Notes: generated from the sequence alone by a model not told the origin. 64,000 nucleotides of DNA from Aegilops tauschii subsp. strangulata (GCF_002575655.3 NC_053040.3:357986267-358050266), one strand, 5' to 3'. Counted from the first letter of the stretch, positions 22,317 through 34,209 are shown. Numbers and translations are program-made.

Positions 22317-23036
22317 TTACTCGGAGTCCACGTCCACGTCCTCGACTTCGTCCTTGTCCCTCTTCCTCTTGGCCGATACTTCTTTGCTTGAACCGCACAC
22401 TTGGCTGTTGCTCTTCATCGAACCCTTGTAGATATTGAAACAAAGGTAGCCATCCATTGCAGCGTAGTGGATGTGGTCTATATATAGTACATTCCGCTGC
22501 CATGCATGACGATGAAACGTGTAATGAGGTTTCTCCAGTTTACGGTACGAAGGATGAACCATGGCTCCTGCCAGGGTCAGCATTGAAGGCTGACGAGAGG
22601 GCACCAACCGATTCTTCCGGAGGTCGAAGGGGTTGTCTACAATGAGGCCTATCCGACCTAGGACTTCTTTGTCGTTCTTAAAGTCTACAGTAACGAATTT
22701 CACTGTTTTGTCCTTGAGGAAGTTCTTAAAATCCTGGCACTCAACATCATCATGGCATATGTGGTAGACCAAGCAAACGTTATGTACGCAAACCTGGATC
22801 ACGGCGGGCTTCTTCCTCTCTTCGTCCTTTAGATCCTTCTCTCGTCCCAGGACTGTGGTGTACTCAACATCTAGCCCAGTGACCCACTCATCATCTGAGT
22901 TTTCGAACATGCGTCTGAAGCGAGAAAGGCATCATTTCATCATCGTGGAAGAACGGGTGTAGATGACGTCGAACTCATCGCCGGTGATGGTTCTCACCTT
23001 GTACTCACTGCCGATCGTGGAGATTTGGGACGCCAT
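22317..23036 (-). pseudogene. DEDDy 3'-5' exonuclease (WRN-exonuclease-like), one in-frame stop
   Basis: One minus-strand frame runs from ATG at 23036 (MASQISTIGSEYKVRTITGD) to TGA/TAA at 22317 and is broken only by TGA at codon 35 (22932-22934). After the stop an internal Met (22910) starts a 197-residue protein. It has exonuclease motif I as VTGLDVEYT (D and E present), motif II as VTVDFKNDKEVLGRIGL, and motif III as YAAMDGYLCFNIYKG (Y-x3-D). So the four metal ligands and the tyrosine of the DEDDy class all appear present. The C-terminus is basic then acidic (SAKRKRDKDEVEDVDVD), possibly a nuclear signal. The family degrades nucleic acid 3' to 5'. No introns. It lies inside the CACTA and is probably captured; the stop makes it a probable pseudogene. 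Confidence 0.75.
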
Positions 23037-23189
23037 GGATTTGGGAGGAGGGTTAGGATTAGTGGAACTGCCGTAATGTGAATGGGCGGGACGACTAGGA
23101 GCGAACCGCCGTAGTATTGAAGGACGTGCGGGGACGAGTAGGAGTGAACTGCCAGCGTGCGAACGGCAGGGTAGTGGCTTTCCATTCTC

Positions 23190-23362
23190 CCATGATACGG
23201 GCATCCGAGAGCCCTTGGATCTGAGATCGAACGGTTGCATGGCGTGATTCTAGACCTATGGGTGAATATCCTATCCTGGAGGGTTATTCTGCAAATTTTC
23301 AGCAACTTAGCATGCGACCGTTTGATCTCAGATCCAAGGGCTGCCAGCAGCCCGTATCATGG
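23190..23362. repeat. 52-bp imperfect inverted repeat upstream of exonuclease
   Basis: Arms 23190-23241 and 23311-23362 match in inverted orientation in roughly 43 of 52 positions (CCATGATACGGGC ... AGCCCTTGGATCTGAGATC), around a 69-base spacer. RNA from this region could fold into a long hairpin. It could also be the paired ends of a small transposon. The left arm lies about 150 bases upstream of the exonuclease ATG. Confidence 0.7.
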
Positions 23363-23550
23363 TCGCGCCTACCACGACTGTCGCGTCGCTCGCGCGGTCA
23401 CGCCCTTGGAGATATAACACGGTGCGTTAGGCTATCTAATGTTGGCATGTCATACATAGTCATCACTTAGTCACTCATACTACAACAAGGTTGGCTATAA
23501 GGTTGGCTATAAGTGTAATTTTTTCACTCCTCTCTATATCTTTCTTCGTA

Positions 23551-23631
23551 CTCCCTCCGTACCATAATATAAGAACGTTTTTGACACTAGTGTAGAGCCA
23601 AAAACGTTCTTATATTATGGGACACAGGGAC
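23551..23631 (+). mobile_element. Stowaway (Tc1/Mariner) MITE, 81 bp
   Basis: Starts CTCCCTCCGTACCATAATAT and ends with the near-complement TATTATGGGACACAGGGAC. TA lies on each side (23549-23550 and 23632-23633). The inner part AAGAACGTTTTTGACACTA / CCAAAAACGTTCTT is the familiar Triticeae Stowaway hairpin. Confidence 0.93.
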
Positions 23632-23639
23632 TACTAGTA

Positions 23640-26200
23640 TTTATTGCATTTGCCAAGGAGTGACCTCTTGCAATGAAATGGTGTTGCTAAGTTTGCTTCA
23701 TTTAATTAGCTATAGACTCAAAATTGTCTTTTCACCTAGGTACACGCGCTTAGCACCGTTTCTTCCTTGGGTCACCAAACTAGTCTCTCTCTTCTTGATT
23801 AACTTGCCACATCAGATTTTATGCCTATGTGGCAAGCTTAAGCACCTGTAGGAGCAAGTAAAAGTAAGTACAATAGTGCACTTTACATGGCATTTCTGCA
23901 TATGTGGAGGAAAGAGAGGCAAGGAAAAAGTGGAGAAGTGGGCTCTCATGCAAGAGCCAGCCTCTACTACATGGTGGAGCATTGGGAGAGGCACCTGTAT
24001 GGAGGTGGTCAGGAATCAGGAGACTCACGCCGGTCGTAGCGCCGCAGTTAAAATGATAATGGCAAGTCAAATCACGGGGCCCCCCCTGTCCAGCAGTAAC
24101 TCGCTGTCAAATCACACAGCCCTACGTTTGCAGCAGCCAACTCCCTCGTCTCCTCGCATCTCTGTCGAACCGACTAGGCAGAACTGCCCCGCCTACCGCG
24201 CAGGAAAAGCCCTGCCCTCGACTTTTAAATACAACTACATCCGCTTAAGAATCCACTGATATACTTTTGACATAGTAACTCATATTTAGTTAGTAAAATG
24301 GATGACCTAGAACTATGTGCAGGCCCTATAAACCGAGACGCCTAAAAATAAAAAACCCGACACGGAGAGGGTAGTTCAGCTCGTATCTTTTTAGATCAAT
24401 ATAGTCGGGATTCACCAAGGAGCAAAACCAAGTGGTAGGCTGCTCCTGTCGTGTTGGCGTAGCAACTCAAGCAGGGTCAGTCCGCACACGAAATGGCGAC
24501 ACACTTAACAGGACCCCTTTGGCCGACATGTGGCTCATCTACCGTCTTGTTCCACGTGCGATGCACCAAATTACAGTTCGGAGCAATGGTTGGAATTGGA
24601 GGCACCCCGGTCGTAGCGCCGCAGTAGTAGAAAATGAGCGATGAGGGGTCAAATCACAAAGCCCCACCTTTCCCGCATTAAGCTGGACGGACGAAGCAAC
24701 CATCATTTCACTCTAGGGCGCAAGAGCATAAAGAAAAGAGAAAACAATGATGCGTGCGGCAGCTACCTAGGGCACCCTAGGGTAGGGGTCTCCACTACAG
24801 ATCCTTTTTTTGAAAGCGCCTCCACTACAAATCGGCTTCTCCCTCGTCCTCTTGAAGAAAACCGATGATGAGTGCGGCGGTAGGGTTTGTAGGAGTACTA
24901 TGGCGTGCGGGGCCATGTCATAGTAAATGGGTTCGAGTCGACGCCTTAAATATGTGTGGGCCGCTTGGTTTTACGGGAACGAGGCAGCATTTTGGGTTCG
25001 GGGACGAGTGGAGATATAGTACGTACAAAAAATTGTGGACGTAGGTTCGACCGAAAGGCAATGATGCATGGGCCCTCCATTTTGATATACCCGGGGCCGC
25101 GTGAAATTTGCTACTCTACTCAAAACTAGTAAGGTACACATGTATTGAACGCATGAGATTTCAAAACCAAATTACGAATAAATACACACTATAGCATGTA
25201 AAGCTTTGAGTCATATATGCATGATGTAGATGTTCGTTTAGTTCTTATAGTTCATCTCATTCAAAATCAATTAGTTTTATAAAAATGTTAAGATTCATGG
25301 GGTTGTGCATTGTAAATCATAAAGTAAAAAACAAATAATGGCAATTCATTTAGAAAGAAATAATCAATTATGATACAGAAGATTCTAGAACAAAGGAGAA
25401 GTGCTTGTGTTTTGAGGTTTGTGCATTATGCTTAAGTTCAACCATGGAGTCTTCTAAATTGTCCATGTGGCAGATCTGGTGGAATGTTGATAATATCCAA
25501 CGGCCAGTAGTGCTCGGATTTGCCTATCTCTGCACTGTCGGGTTAGCTTCATCCAGCGACCATCTTTCAAAGTTATTGGCACACTATATAGTTCTTGTGC
25601 CATAGTTGCATGTTTTGGAAAAAACCTACTAGTGGGTTGTACTACCTATTTTGGAATAGAAGATGTATACATGGAAGTTGTAGGGAAAGAGATGACATGG
25701 AGCATCTCAATTCCTATGAGTAGGGATTGGAAAAGAGATGTCATTTGGTTCACATCATAGGAACTTTTCTATTGAATCTAGAGATGACATGTATCTCAAT
25801 TCCTATGAGGAGGGATTAGAAAAGAGATGTAATTTGGTTCATATCATAGGAACTTTTCTATTGAATATACGCTAATGTTTATTTTCCTTTGAAATTAAGG
25901 GAGTATAGGAATCCATTCGTATGAACCAGGTGGCTCTAAAGCTATAGAAATGATATCATGTTTATTTCCTTTGAAATGTGGAGTATATGAATCTATTCCT
26001 ATGAACCAATTGGCTCTAAAGGGAAAAATCCTATAAAAATCATATCATATAGAGTTCCTATGATATTCCTCGACACTAAAGGATGCTTGAAATTGCTGCG
26101 GGTGATACGATGGTCTTTCTTTGTAGACTCCTCACCCATCTTTATAGTTACCTCTCGAAGATGAATGAAATGATATATACATGGTATTCTACATGTGCAA
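23640..26200. other. Intergenic with local duplications
   Basis: No gene recognised. 25690-25783 and 25784-25868 are a tandem pair of about 95-100 bp (GAGATGACATG ... CATAGGAACTTTTCTATTGAAT). Two further diverged copies of TTTCCTTTGAAAT ... ATGAACCAxxTGGCTCTAAAG lie at 25880-25945 and 25960-26020. 24520-24710 repeats part of 21535-21715. Confidence 0.45.
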
Positions 26201-26825
26201 TTTGGTACACGAAAACTCGGTAAAAGTTTGCGAGGTTCGAATTTTCAATAAAGCTATATGCACTGCATTTCGGAACGGAGGGAGCATACGGCAGTTGCTA
26301 ACACTCACGTGGAAGATTTGTGTGTAGGAGGAGTGGCTGTTCTGTTAAATGACATGGAAAAACTGACACTGTCGGATGCCGATCTAACGGTTCTTACGGT
26401 GTTCGTCAGGAAAAGGCTTGTGGCGAACGTTTGTCGGATAATGATTTACGGACACATGCATTGCATAGATACGTGCCCCCCTCTCTCTCACGCACACGCA
26501 CCCTCACGAGTCACGACTCTCCCGAGTCCCCTCGCAGACTCGCACGTCGCACCCACCGTCTATCTGCAGGTAGACGTCACACACATATGTGCTCTTCACA
26601 CCCTACCCTCAGAACTTCTAAAAAACAAAAGACGGCGCGCACATTTTATTTTAGCTCACACGTCACACACTTATACTATTACTCTTGCGGCGAACGTTCA
26701 TTGGGCATAGTATATTGTACTCTGACGAAGAGAAGCTGTGCAGGCACGCACTAGTTCTCTCACACCCACTCGCGGGTACACGTAGGAGCGCATTTTTTTG
26801 AAGCTGGTACAACAAAATCACTCCA

Positions 26826-27195
26826 CTATATATAAAAGCAGGAGCCTTAGCGCTTGCTTTTCTAGAGTTCCTCTCGTTCACTCTCTCATGCTCTCCAGAT
26901 CTAAGCAACACATAGGCGGCCACACTCTCTCTTAGCTCACGGCTGGTCACAAATTCGGCCGGACAACCTCGATCGGGGCAGGGGTGTAGGTGCATCGTTC
27001 ACGCTGTCGTCGGAGGCGAGGGAGGAGACCAACGGCTGCCCGTGCGTCCCGATCGGCGGCCGTGCCGTTCTCTCCAAGAGAGCGCCGGCTCGGGAGGGCC
27101 TCCGATCCCTTCTTCCTCCCTGCGGTATTGTTGCCAAGATGCGGCCTCCCGACGCCGTCTTTGCCACATGCCGACGACCCTCAGGTATATATTCC
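26826..27195 (+). promoter_or_regulatory. Promoter and first exon shared with the second CACTA
   Basis: CTATATATAAAAGCAGGAGC is a strong TATA box. A leader follows (GCGCTTGCTTTTCTAGAG) and then a GC-rich exon ending ...CCGACGACCCTCAG|GTATATATTCCTTCG, a good splice donor. The block at 60486-60118 on the minus strand has the same order: ATATATAGGCCGGAGCC, CGCGCTTGCTTGCTAGGG, and ...CGACGACCTTCAG|GTATATCTTCCTTCG. In both CACTAs transcription would run towards the homologous terminal repeat. The encoded product is not recognised. Confidence 0.5.
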
Positions 27196-28730
27196 TTCGA
27201 AACCTGCCTTGCTCTACTGCCCCAGCTCCCTTCGTGTGGATCCTTTTCTACTTCCGTCCGCTGTTCCAAAGCCACCTAGACTTCTACTATTATTAGAAGT
27301 AAAGCTAGTTCATACAGTCGACTCAAAGCGTTGGTTCAAACAGGGAAGAAAGTGGGAAAGCTGTAGCATGAATCTAGGACTTGGTTCTAAGAGGAAACGG
27401 GGGAAAGTAGTAATATCTGTCACTGTTTAAATAACCGTATTTCGTATTTGCGCAAACAGGGATGTCTGTCTCCGTATCGTTTCTATCCGCGCAATCAAAA
27501 GCACACACCTCAGTTTTAGTACAATTACGCAAAATGAGATGGCTATCCCTCGTTGCCGTCGTCTAACCTCCCTTCTTCAAGGTATCCCTACATTGGTACT
27601 AGTAACTAAGGTAGAATGACCAACACAATCTAAAAGAAGCTGATTCGTACATTTTACTTCCTGATTGCAGTGCAGGGATGAGCGAAAACAACTGCATCCT
27701 AGTCCGGAATGCACTTTCTACCAGTTCATCCATGGATCGAGGACTAGCTGGCACGGCTGCACGGCAGTTTTTTGGGCAGGTGCGCGGACAAGAGGCATTG
27801 TGGTCTTCTTATTTCTGCAAATAGCGGTGCTTAAATTTAGTGGAATGCATAAGCATTTCTGCTGGTCAGTACACTAGATGGTTCAGTTCAGCATTCCAGC
27901 TGAGACCACAATTATAATTGGTTATTCTGGAATGAGAGAACGTAACCCTGAATGGTGGCAATAAGAAAAAACCGGAGTGAACTCCAGGAAATTTAAGCCT
28001 GCCGGGAGGCCCTTTGCTCAAAGAAGCCTTGCTTGTTTTTTCCTGATTTGTAAACCTTCTCACAACTTTGTCTTTTGCTGTGAACTAGTATATGTTTGTT
28101 ATGTTCTATGAATCATTGAGATGTATAAAATTGCTTAACTTATGCTTTTCAAGTTTTTTATGAAGACGATTTTAATGTGAGTGTTCTACATGAGCGCTGG
28201 ACTAGCGTGTGAACGTTTGGAATTTATTACATTGTGGCCTCAATTAACTGCATGAACCACTGTAACAAGATACATAGTTGATTATATGTCAGACAGCAGA
28301 TTGTTGATTGTTAGCTGGTCGATAGCCTAGTGTTGAAGCGAGCTGAGCCAATGTGCCATGTTGTGCACAACTGCTTACAAGTGGGGTAGCACCAACAGTG
28401 TTTACAAGTACTTATGTATACGTCGGCGCACGGTTCTCGAATGAGTGCTCTATTTCATCAAAAAACACACTGCTTGTATGATAAACCGTGACAACTTATG
28501 TCTTACCATGCCATATTCATGAAAAAACTAGTGAGGACGCATCTGTTTCGGCAACAATTACGATGGTTCTCACATGATTCACAGGCACACAAAAGTGGCA
28601 GCAGTTCCCATAGACAGATTCAAACAGAGTACTAGCCCCAGAGGGGTCGATAACAGGCAAGGTTCGGATAATAAGACACAATCCAAACTACTATTAAACA
28701 CTAGCTGGGGCAACTATTTCATGCCTCGAG
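27196..28730. other. Putative intron and downstream of the first exon, no ORF assigned
   Basis: An exon-like block at about 27668-27850 follows TTGCAG (GATGAGCGAAAACAACTGC). No conserved domain is visible. The rest is AT-rich; nothing else supported. Confidence 0.3.
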
Positions 28731-28731
28731 C

Positions 28732-29569
28732 TAATTTGGGCTGGACACAAGACGGACCTTGCCATGAACATCATCGAGGACGTCCTGCAGCAGCTCAATC
28801 CTGTGAACCTTCATGAAGACAACCTTGTGGCCTTGCCACTGATAAACTTGTTTGTGGAGTCATGCCACGTCATCTTCCTGCGTAAGCTTGACAAGAACAG
28901 TATGCCTCACAAACGAAGGAGTAGCTTTGAACTTCTTGTGCTTCAGTACACCCTGGACAACACGCCTGACAACACTGAGGCTGGAATACAACTCTTCATT
29001 GGTATAACCACAAATGTCTTCCAGGATCCAACAGCATAAGAACTCTGTTTTCCCAGTGCGTATATTCAGGTCATCCGCCTCATAGCGAGTGACATGTACA
29101 ACCACACAATCCTTGTCTGCATCAGGGCTCTAATTGAAACAGAAACAAACTCTGAATTACTTTTCAGTATAAGAAACACAAGCTATTTAAACCACTATGT
29201 ATAGCATGGCATCGAAGCTAATAAAATTTTGCATTATTAATCACCACATACTTCCTTTTCTAAAAAAATCACCACATACTTGGATGAAAAACCACAATCG
29301 AGATCAGCAAAGAAGGAAATCACCTTGGGCAGCTCAGCGGGGGGGGGGGGGGGGGACACATCCTTGAAGGGGGAAAACTGCTCCTGCAGTGCCACGGGGG
29401 CTGTAACCTCAAACGGTGCGTTGACCATATCAGTAGTGGTCGTGAGCGTATCTGGGGCCAGCTCGGTGGTTGCCTCCATCTTCTTGGAGCTCTCTATCTC
29501 GTGGGGATCAGCCTCCCGCGTCTGCTCCAATATCGGCAGATCTTTGCCTGGTTCTCCTTGGTCCATCAT
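28732..29569 (-). pseudogene. Uncharacterised two-exon gene with one in-frame stop
   Basis: Exon 1 is 29569-29280 (MMDQGEPGKDLPILEQTREA, acidic and threonine-rich, with a run of five prolines), followed by donor GTATGT. Exon 2 is 29127-28732, after acceptor TTAGAG. The join keeps the frame (SS-N-PDADKD). Exon 2 reads VVVHVTRYEADDLNIRTGKT, then YTNEELYSSLSVVRRVVQGV and WQGHKVVFMKVHRIELLQDV, ending at TAG 28732-28734. A TGA at 28860-28862 follows QEDDVA and would remove 42 residues. The proline run is coded by 17 consecutive C's. I do not recognise the family; it looks like a small soluble globular domain behind a disordered leader. It sits inside the CACTA, so it is probably captured with its intron. 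Confidence 0.5.
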
Positions 29570-30434
29570 GAAACTGACGAATACTAGGAGACACTGAAAG
29601 GAAAACACAATCGCAATGACAATGAAACAAAAAAGAGAGTGAGGATCGGTTACTGCTTTGCAAAAGTTCTTTTTTTTCTCTGAACGAAAATATACCAACA
29701 TCACGGATCCGCTTACCTTCCCTTCGTTCGGAGAGAAGAACAGTGGCAGATGCGAGTGTTGCCTTTCTTGAAGACGATGAGGGAGAAGGATAGTCCGAGG
29801 GAGAAGGGGATTCAGCGAAGAGTGAAATGATGGTTGCTTTGTCTGTCAAACTTAGACTGCAGGGAGGTGGGGTTTTGTGTTACGACGGCTCGTTACTACT
29901 GCGCTACGACCGGGCTTACTCTCCGCCTGCATTCTGCCTTCTAATTTGGTGGATGGCATTTGGGCCCGCGCGCTGCGTGGCCTGCATGTCGGTGAACAAA
30001 AGTATAACGGCATTCAGTAGAGGGAGACGTTTCAATGACCTAGGAGGAGCCAGAAGCGGTAGAGTGTCTCCTCTGTACTAGTAGTAATTGTTTTTCTGTG
30101 TAGTTATAGAGTGTCTCCACTGTACTAGTAGTAATTGTTTCTCTGGGCCCAAGACAAAACAGCCCATCCACACTAGTAAATAGTAAAATCAATTCAAAAG
30201 CCCATCCACACTGGGTGCTCTTCTTCCTCCTCGCTCCAACCCACCTCACGTCAGCTCGCTCCACTCGTACCCCCAAATTCCTCACCTCACTCCTACAGAA
30301 AACCCCAGCTCCCCTTCTTCCTCACTCCTACAGAAAACCCCCAGCTCCCCTTCTTCTTCGCTCGCACTACAACTAGGCTCGTCATTCGTTACTCTGCTCA
30401 AATCCATGAGCGCGACGCGACGCCCTCGAGGAAA
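29570..30434. other. Divergent promoter region between two captured genes
   Basis: This holds the 5' side of the minus-strand gene ending at 29569 and the leader of the F-box gene starting at 30435. TAGAGTGTCTCC and CTGTACTAGTAGTAATTGTTT are duplicated at 30060-30090 and 30109-30140. A 40-base leader unit (CTCACTCCTACAGAAAACCC) is duplicated at 30281 and 30322. Confidence 0.5.
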
Positions 30435-32140
30435 ATGGAGTCGGCTGACCCCAGCGCCAAGAAGATGAGGCTCCTGCCAGCGGCGACGCCTGTTGTAGAT
30501 TCCGCACCCGGCAGCGCGGGGAGAAGCGGCGACCCCGCCCCCACCAGATCCCAGGAACCCGTAGAATCTCGGGTGGACCGCATCAGCGATCTCCCGGACG
30601 CCGTCCTTGGGGAGATCATCTCGCTTCTCCTCACCAAGGATTGCTGCCGCACCCAAGTCCTCTCAATTCGGTGGCGCCCTCTATGGCGCGCCGTGCCCCT
30701 TAATCTCGACTGTTGTTACCTATCTCTCTTCAATGATTTTGAAATCCCTAGAGCCATCATCTCCTTCCACTAGGGCTCCGTTCAAAGCCTCTGCATCCCG
30801 TCATGCTACCTGAGCAAGCATACCATGCCCTGCACGGTGGACGCCTGGCTGAAATCCCCTGAATTCACAGAACTACAGCTGCTTGAGTTCTACTATTCCC
30901 CTAGAAATCACATACCACATACCGAACGCCATGAACTTGTGCCCTCAGCATCGATGTCCATCTCGCGGTTTTCGTCCTCTCTCCACACCCCCACCTTTGC
31001 GCTGTGCTACCTACCAGACAATCTGGTATTAAACCTTTGACTCCCATTTCTCAAGAAACTTTCACTTGTGCGGGTTCGTATATCGGAGGCCTCATTGCAC
31101 AGCATCATCCACTCCAGTTGCGCTGCGCTGGAGTGCATGGTGCTTGTTTTCACAGTTAGAATCGGTTATCTCCAAATAAAGTCGCCTAACCTTGTAAGAA
31201 TTGGAATTTCTTTTGACGGATGGCAGCTCATCATCCAAGAAGCCCCTTCATTTCAAAGGTTGATCCTTGATTCTAGTTATTCACCGTTGCAAATAACCGT
31301 CCTCTCTGCGCCTAAACTGGAGACCTTGGGTGTAATACATGATCTCTGTGCTCATTTCAATATGGTGTTTGGCTCCATAGTTCTTCAGGTACTTTATATT
31401 ATCATCTACACTTGTAACCATAAGCTGCATTTTAAATTTCTGCGCATAATTTATATATCATCTTCGAGTACACATTTTGTACTAATATTATGTTCTATGC
31501 TCAATGAAGAGTTTCTCCATGGATGGCCTATCAATGGTGCTGGATTCTGTCAAGATCTTATATATCCAAATGAATAGTTTGATCTGAACAAGATTATTGG
31601 CTTGTTGCAATGCTTTCCATGTCTGGAGAAATTGTATATAAAGGTGATAATTTCACGCACACTGGAAGCCCGCATATAGTGTACTAGAATTAACCGTTCA
31701 GCTGTTGCTCTTTCGACACTCTTCTTTTAGACCTTAACTGTTTTCAATCTTCATGTCTAGTTAGGCAACATGACGGGGTAAGAAAGTTATAACCAATCGG
31801 TGGATTCGTAAGCATCGTGATTTTCTCACTTCTCATGAGATTCGATTGAAGACAATAACGATAGAACGATATGTAGCCAACCGTGCAAACACAAGATTTG
31901 TCACATTCTTCCTGCTGAATGCGAGGTTACTGTTGTCCATCAGGCTTAAGTTTATCAGCAGCATGGTTTTGATGGATGGGTATGTCGAAGAGAAAAAAGA
32001 GAGTTTCAGGTGGGCAAAAGAGCTTCTGAACGTGCCGGGCTTCTATTTACAACATATTGTGGTCATAATCCAGTAAATTTTGCGACCCAGGATGTTCATT
32101 CTATGGACCTGACCGATCCATTTGACTGTGAATGCCGAAA
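30435..32140 (+). pseudogene. F-box/LRR (FBD-like) pseudogene
   Basis: ATG at 30435 starts a GC-rich leader, then a clear F-box: RVDRISDLPDAVLGEIISLL followed by CRTQVLSIRWRPLWRAV. Leucine-rich repeat sequence follows (LKKLSLVRVRISEASLHSII, then APKLETLGVIHD). Exon 1 ends at 31388 with CAG|GTACTT. Exon 2 (about 31510-31639) reads MVLDSVKILYIQMN, then shifts frame by one base before LLQCFPCLEKLYIK. The last exon (about 31755-32140) reads ERYVANRANTRFVTFFLLNA and ends in another frame with DLTDPFDCEC. Lesions are TAG at 30771, TGA at 31038 and at least two frameshifts. Intact relatives are substrate adaptors of SCF ubiquitin ligases. Confidence 0.85.
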
Positions 32141-32570
32141 ACTGTGCTGGAGTTAGATATTGTTGCCCTTTTCAATCTGTTTTTTTTTGTAAACCTGATG
32201 AACAATTAACCCTCGTGCTTTTGTACAGTTTGTAAGCTGGAGTTAGATGTTCCTGCCCTTTTCAACTCGGCTGTGACTGTCATATTTTCTTTGAAACAAG
32301 GCAAATGGCTTGCCATTCGTTTAATTTAGAGTGAAATATTGTAACAAATCCCAACCAAGGGAAATAACATCACTCTCGCCGGCTGCTTGAGCTCACTGTG
32401 CATTACAGAAGCCAAGTGATTAGCCCCCACCAGCACCCACAAACTTATTTCGAACTAGCACATCAAATGGGCTGTAAATTTTCATAGGAAAGGCTACATG
32501 ACCGTGACAGATTTGGATTCTGACATTTGGGACCCGCGAGGAAATAGCCTATCCAAGGTGGTGTCGACTT
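32141..32570. other. Intergenic, no gene seen
   Basis: AT-rich, with duplicated CTGGAGTTAGAT ... CCTGCCCTTTTCAA (32149 and 32237). It leads into the first of the CACTA subterminal modules. Confidence 0.4.
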
Positions 32571-33330
32571 ACTAGCCAGTCAACAAACGATTCTGCCTAC
32601 CAGCCGTTGGATTGACATCCACATCTGTCGTGTATCTTCTATCTCTTGTCTTCTTCTTCCTCCAGCCGCCCAAACCAAACCACCCCGTGGGCTCCGCCTA
32701 CTCCCGCCTCGCATGGCTGGCTGCGCCTCCGCCGCCCTACCGTACATACCCTCCAACGTTGGCCAGTCCCTCCCTCTATTCCCCCACACGTCCTGTTATT
32801 CTCTGGCGACGTCAGCCCCAACACGCACCCGCGTCCGAACCAGTCAACCCTCGTACTCCCCTCCACCTGCGACTGGACCAGCGCATCTTCAACGGCTCCT
32901 GTTCATTCCGTCTGAGGCCTCGCCGTCGTCCTCCGCCTTGCGGCCTTGGTTCGCTCGCCGTGTGTGGTGCGCCGTCCTCTTGCATTGTCAACGTCGTCAA
33001 CAACCGAGAGGAACAAGGAGATGACTGTACGTGGAGAGGATGACAGTAGGGACCCACCAGCGTCATGGCAGTATGCAAGCAAGTGCCTCTATAGTACAAG
33101 CCCAAAAATATGGTTCCTACTAATGGTTGGACATCTGGGGCTCACGCCATTGTCAACGTAGTCAATAAACGAGAGAATTACACTACGAGCGGCTGACACC
33201 AGGGACCCAGCAAGTCGCGCAGTTTTTTTTGAGGAACAAGTAGTTGTTATTTGTACTAGTTTTAGTGACGGATCAGGGTAACAACGGGGCTGTGCGGGGG
33301 CTGTGGCCCGTCTAGCCAGGGTTTTATTTA
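32571..33330 (+). repeat. CACTA subterminal module, copy 1
   Basis: CAGCCGTTGGATTGACATCC, then CTTCTTCTTCCTCCAGCCGCC, GCCTCGCATGGCTGGCTGCG and CCCACACGTCCTGTTATTCT. The same order of motifs recurs at 36370, 37070, 37840 and 38740, and inverted at 53380-54340. Open frames in it are not conserved among copies, so I treat it as non-coding. Confidence 0.65.
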
Positions 33331-33578
33331 TGTTTACCACATCATGAGCCCAGTTGTGTTTTTTTCTTAAAATACAGGATTTCCGATCCTAGCGGGAAAA
33401 GGAGGGAAACGGATACTCAATTTAAAGTGAGTAAATAGAATTCTTTTCAAAATTTTCATAATAGAATCCTCATATTCTATTATGAAAATTATGAAAAGTG
33501 GAGTATTCTTAGAATTTTTTTGCATAGAAAAAAGAAGGGGAATATTGATATATATTAGAGGCGATGATTTACTTCACG

Positions 33579-33612
33579 GGCGAGGTCTCTGGTTCAAGTC
33601 CAGGATGGCCCA
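33579..33612 (+). pseudogene. trnI-GAU: trnI-GAU 3' exon (plastid-derived)
   Basis: GGCGAGGTCTCTGGTTCAAG then TCCAGGATGGCCCA is the plastid trnI-GAU 3' exon. The following GTTGCGCCAGGGAAAAGAA is the trnI-trnA spacer. The 5' exon and most of the intron are absent. Confidence 0.8.
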
Positions 33613-33792
33613 GTTGCGCCAGGGAAAAGAATAGAAAAAGCATCTAAATAACTTGTATCCATGTGCTTCAGATTATTAGCCTGGAGTTCGCCACCAGCAG
33701 TATAGCCAACCCTACCCTATCACATCAATCCCACATTCAAAAAAGGAATTGATTCCGTAAAAGATGGGATCGACCAGTAAATAGAAAATTAC

Positions 33793-33833
33793 TGACGTGG
33801 TGGAAGTCATCAGTTCGAGCCTGATTATCCCTA
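33793..33833 (+). pseudogene. trnV-GAC: trnV-GAC 3' part (plastid-derived)
   Basis: TGACGTGGTGGAAGTCATCA then GTTCGAGCCTGATTATCCCT, with plastid flank AAACCCAATGTGAGTTTTTT. The anticodon arm's 5' side and D-arm are missing. Confidence 0.8.
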
Positions 33834-34099
33834 AACCCAATGTGAGTTTTTTCTATTGTCGCATCTCGATTGGAAAAGAATCAATAGAAGGAGAATCGGA
33901 CGATATCTTTCTCGAACCAAACAAAAAGGAAAAGAAAGAGAAAACAGAAATCATGTTTTACATTGTCAATGAACAAATATTTTTTAACAGGATTTTATTA
34001 TGCGTTAGTACATAGTTAGATGAAGAAAAATGCGATGGTTTCATAAAATCTGTACGATTTTCCCGATCTAAATCGAGCAGGCCAGGAGGGTCTCTTAAC

Positions 34100-34200
34100 G
34101 CCTTCCTTTTTCTGCCCATCAGAGTTATTTCCCCAATTGATTGACCTGTAATAATACCTACGGCTTCTCCCAATTCGACCCTTTTGTGGAGGATCTGTGC
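34100..34200 (-). pseudogene. rpoC2: rpoC2 fragment (plastid-derived)
   Basis: The minus strand reads LGEAVGIITGQSIGE, the strongly conserved motif of plastid RNA polymerase subunit beta''. The sequence then leaves the family abruptly. Confidence 0.65.
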
Positions 34201-34209
34201 CTACTCTAC

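Noticed and set aside
26990..27430. Arginine/proline-rich ORF of 146 codons as a gene
   Set aside because: Crosses the splice donor shared with the second CACTA; the homologue keeps no corresponding frame, so it is more likely a leader exon.
32612..33043. Protein genes in the subterminal modules (also 36374-36818, 37168-37542, 38674-39144)
   Set aside because: The copies of the module do not keep the same frame, and differences do not respect codons.
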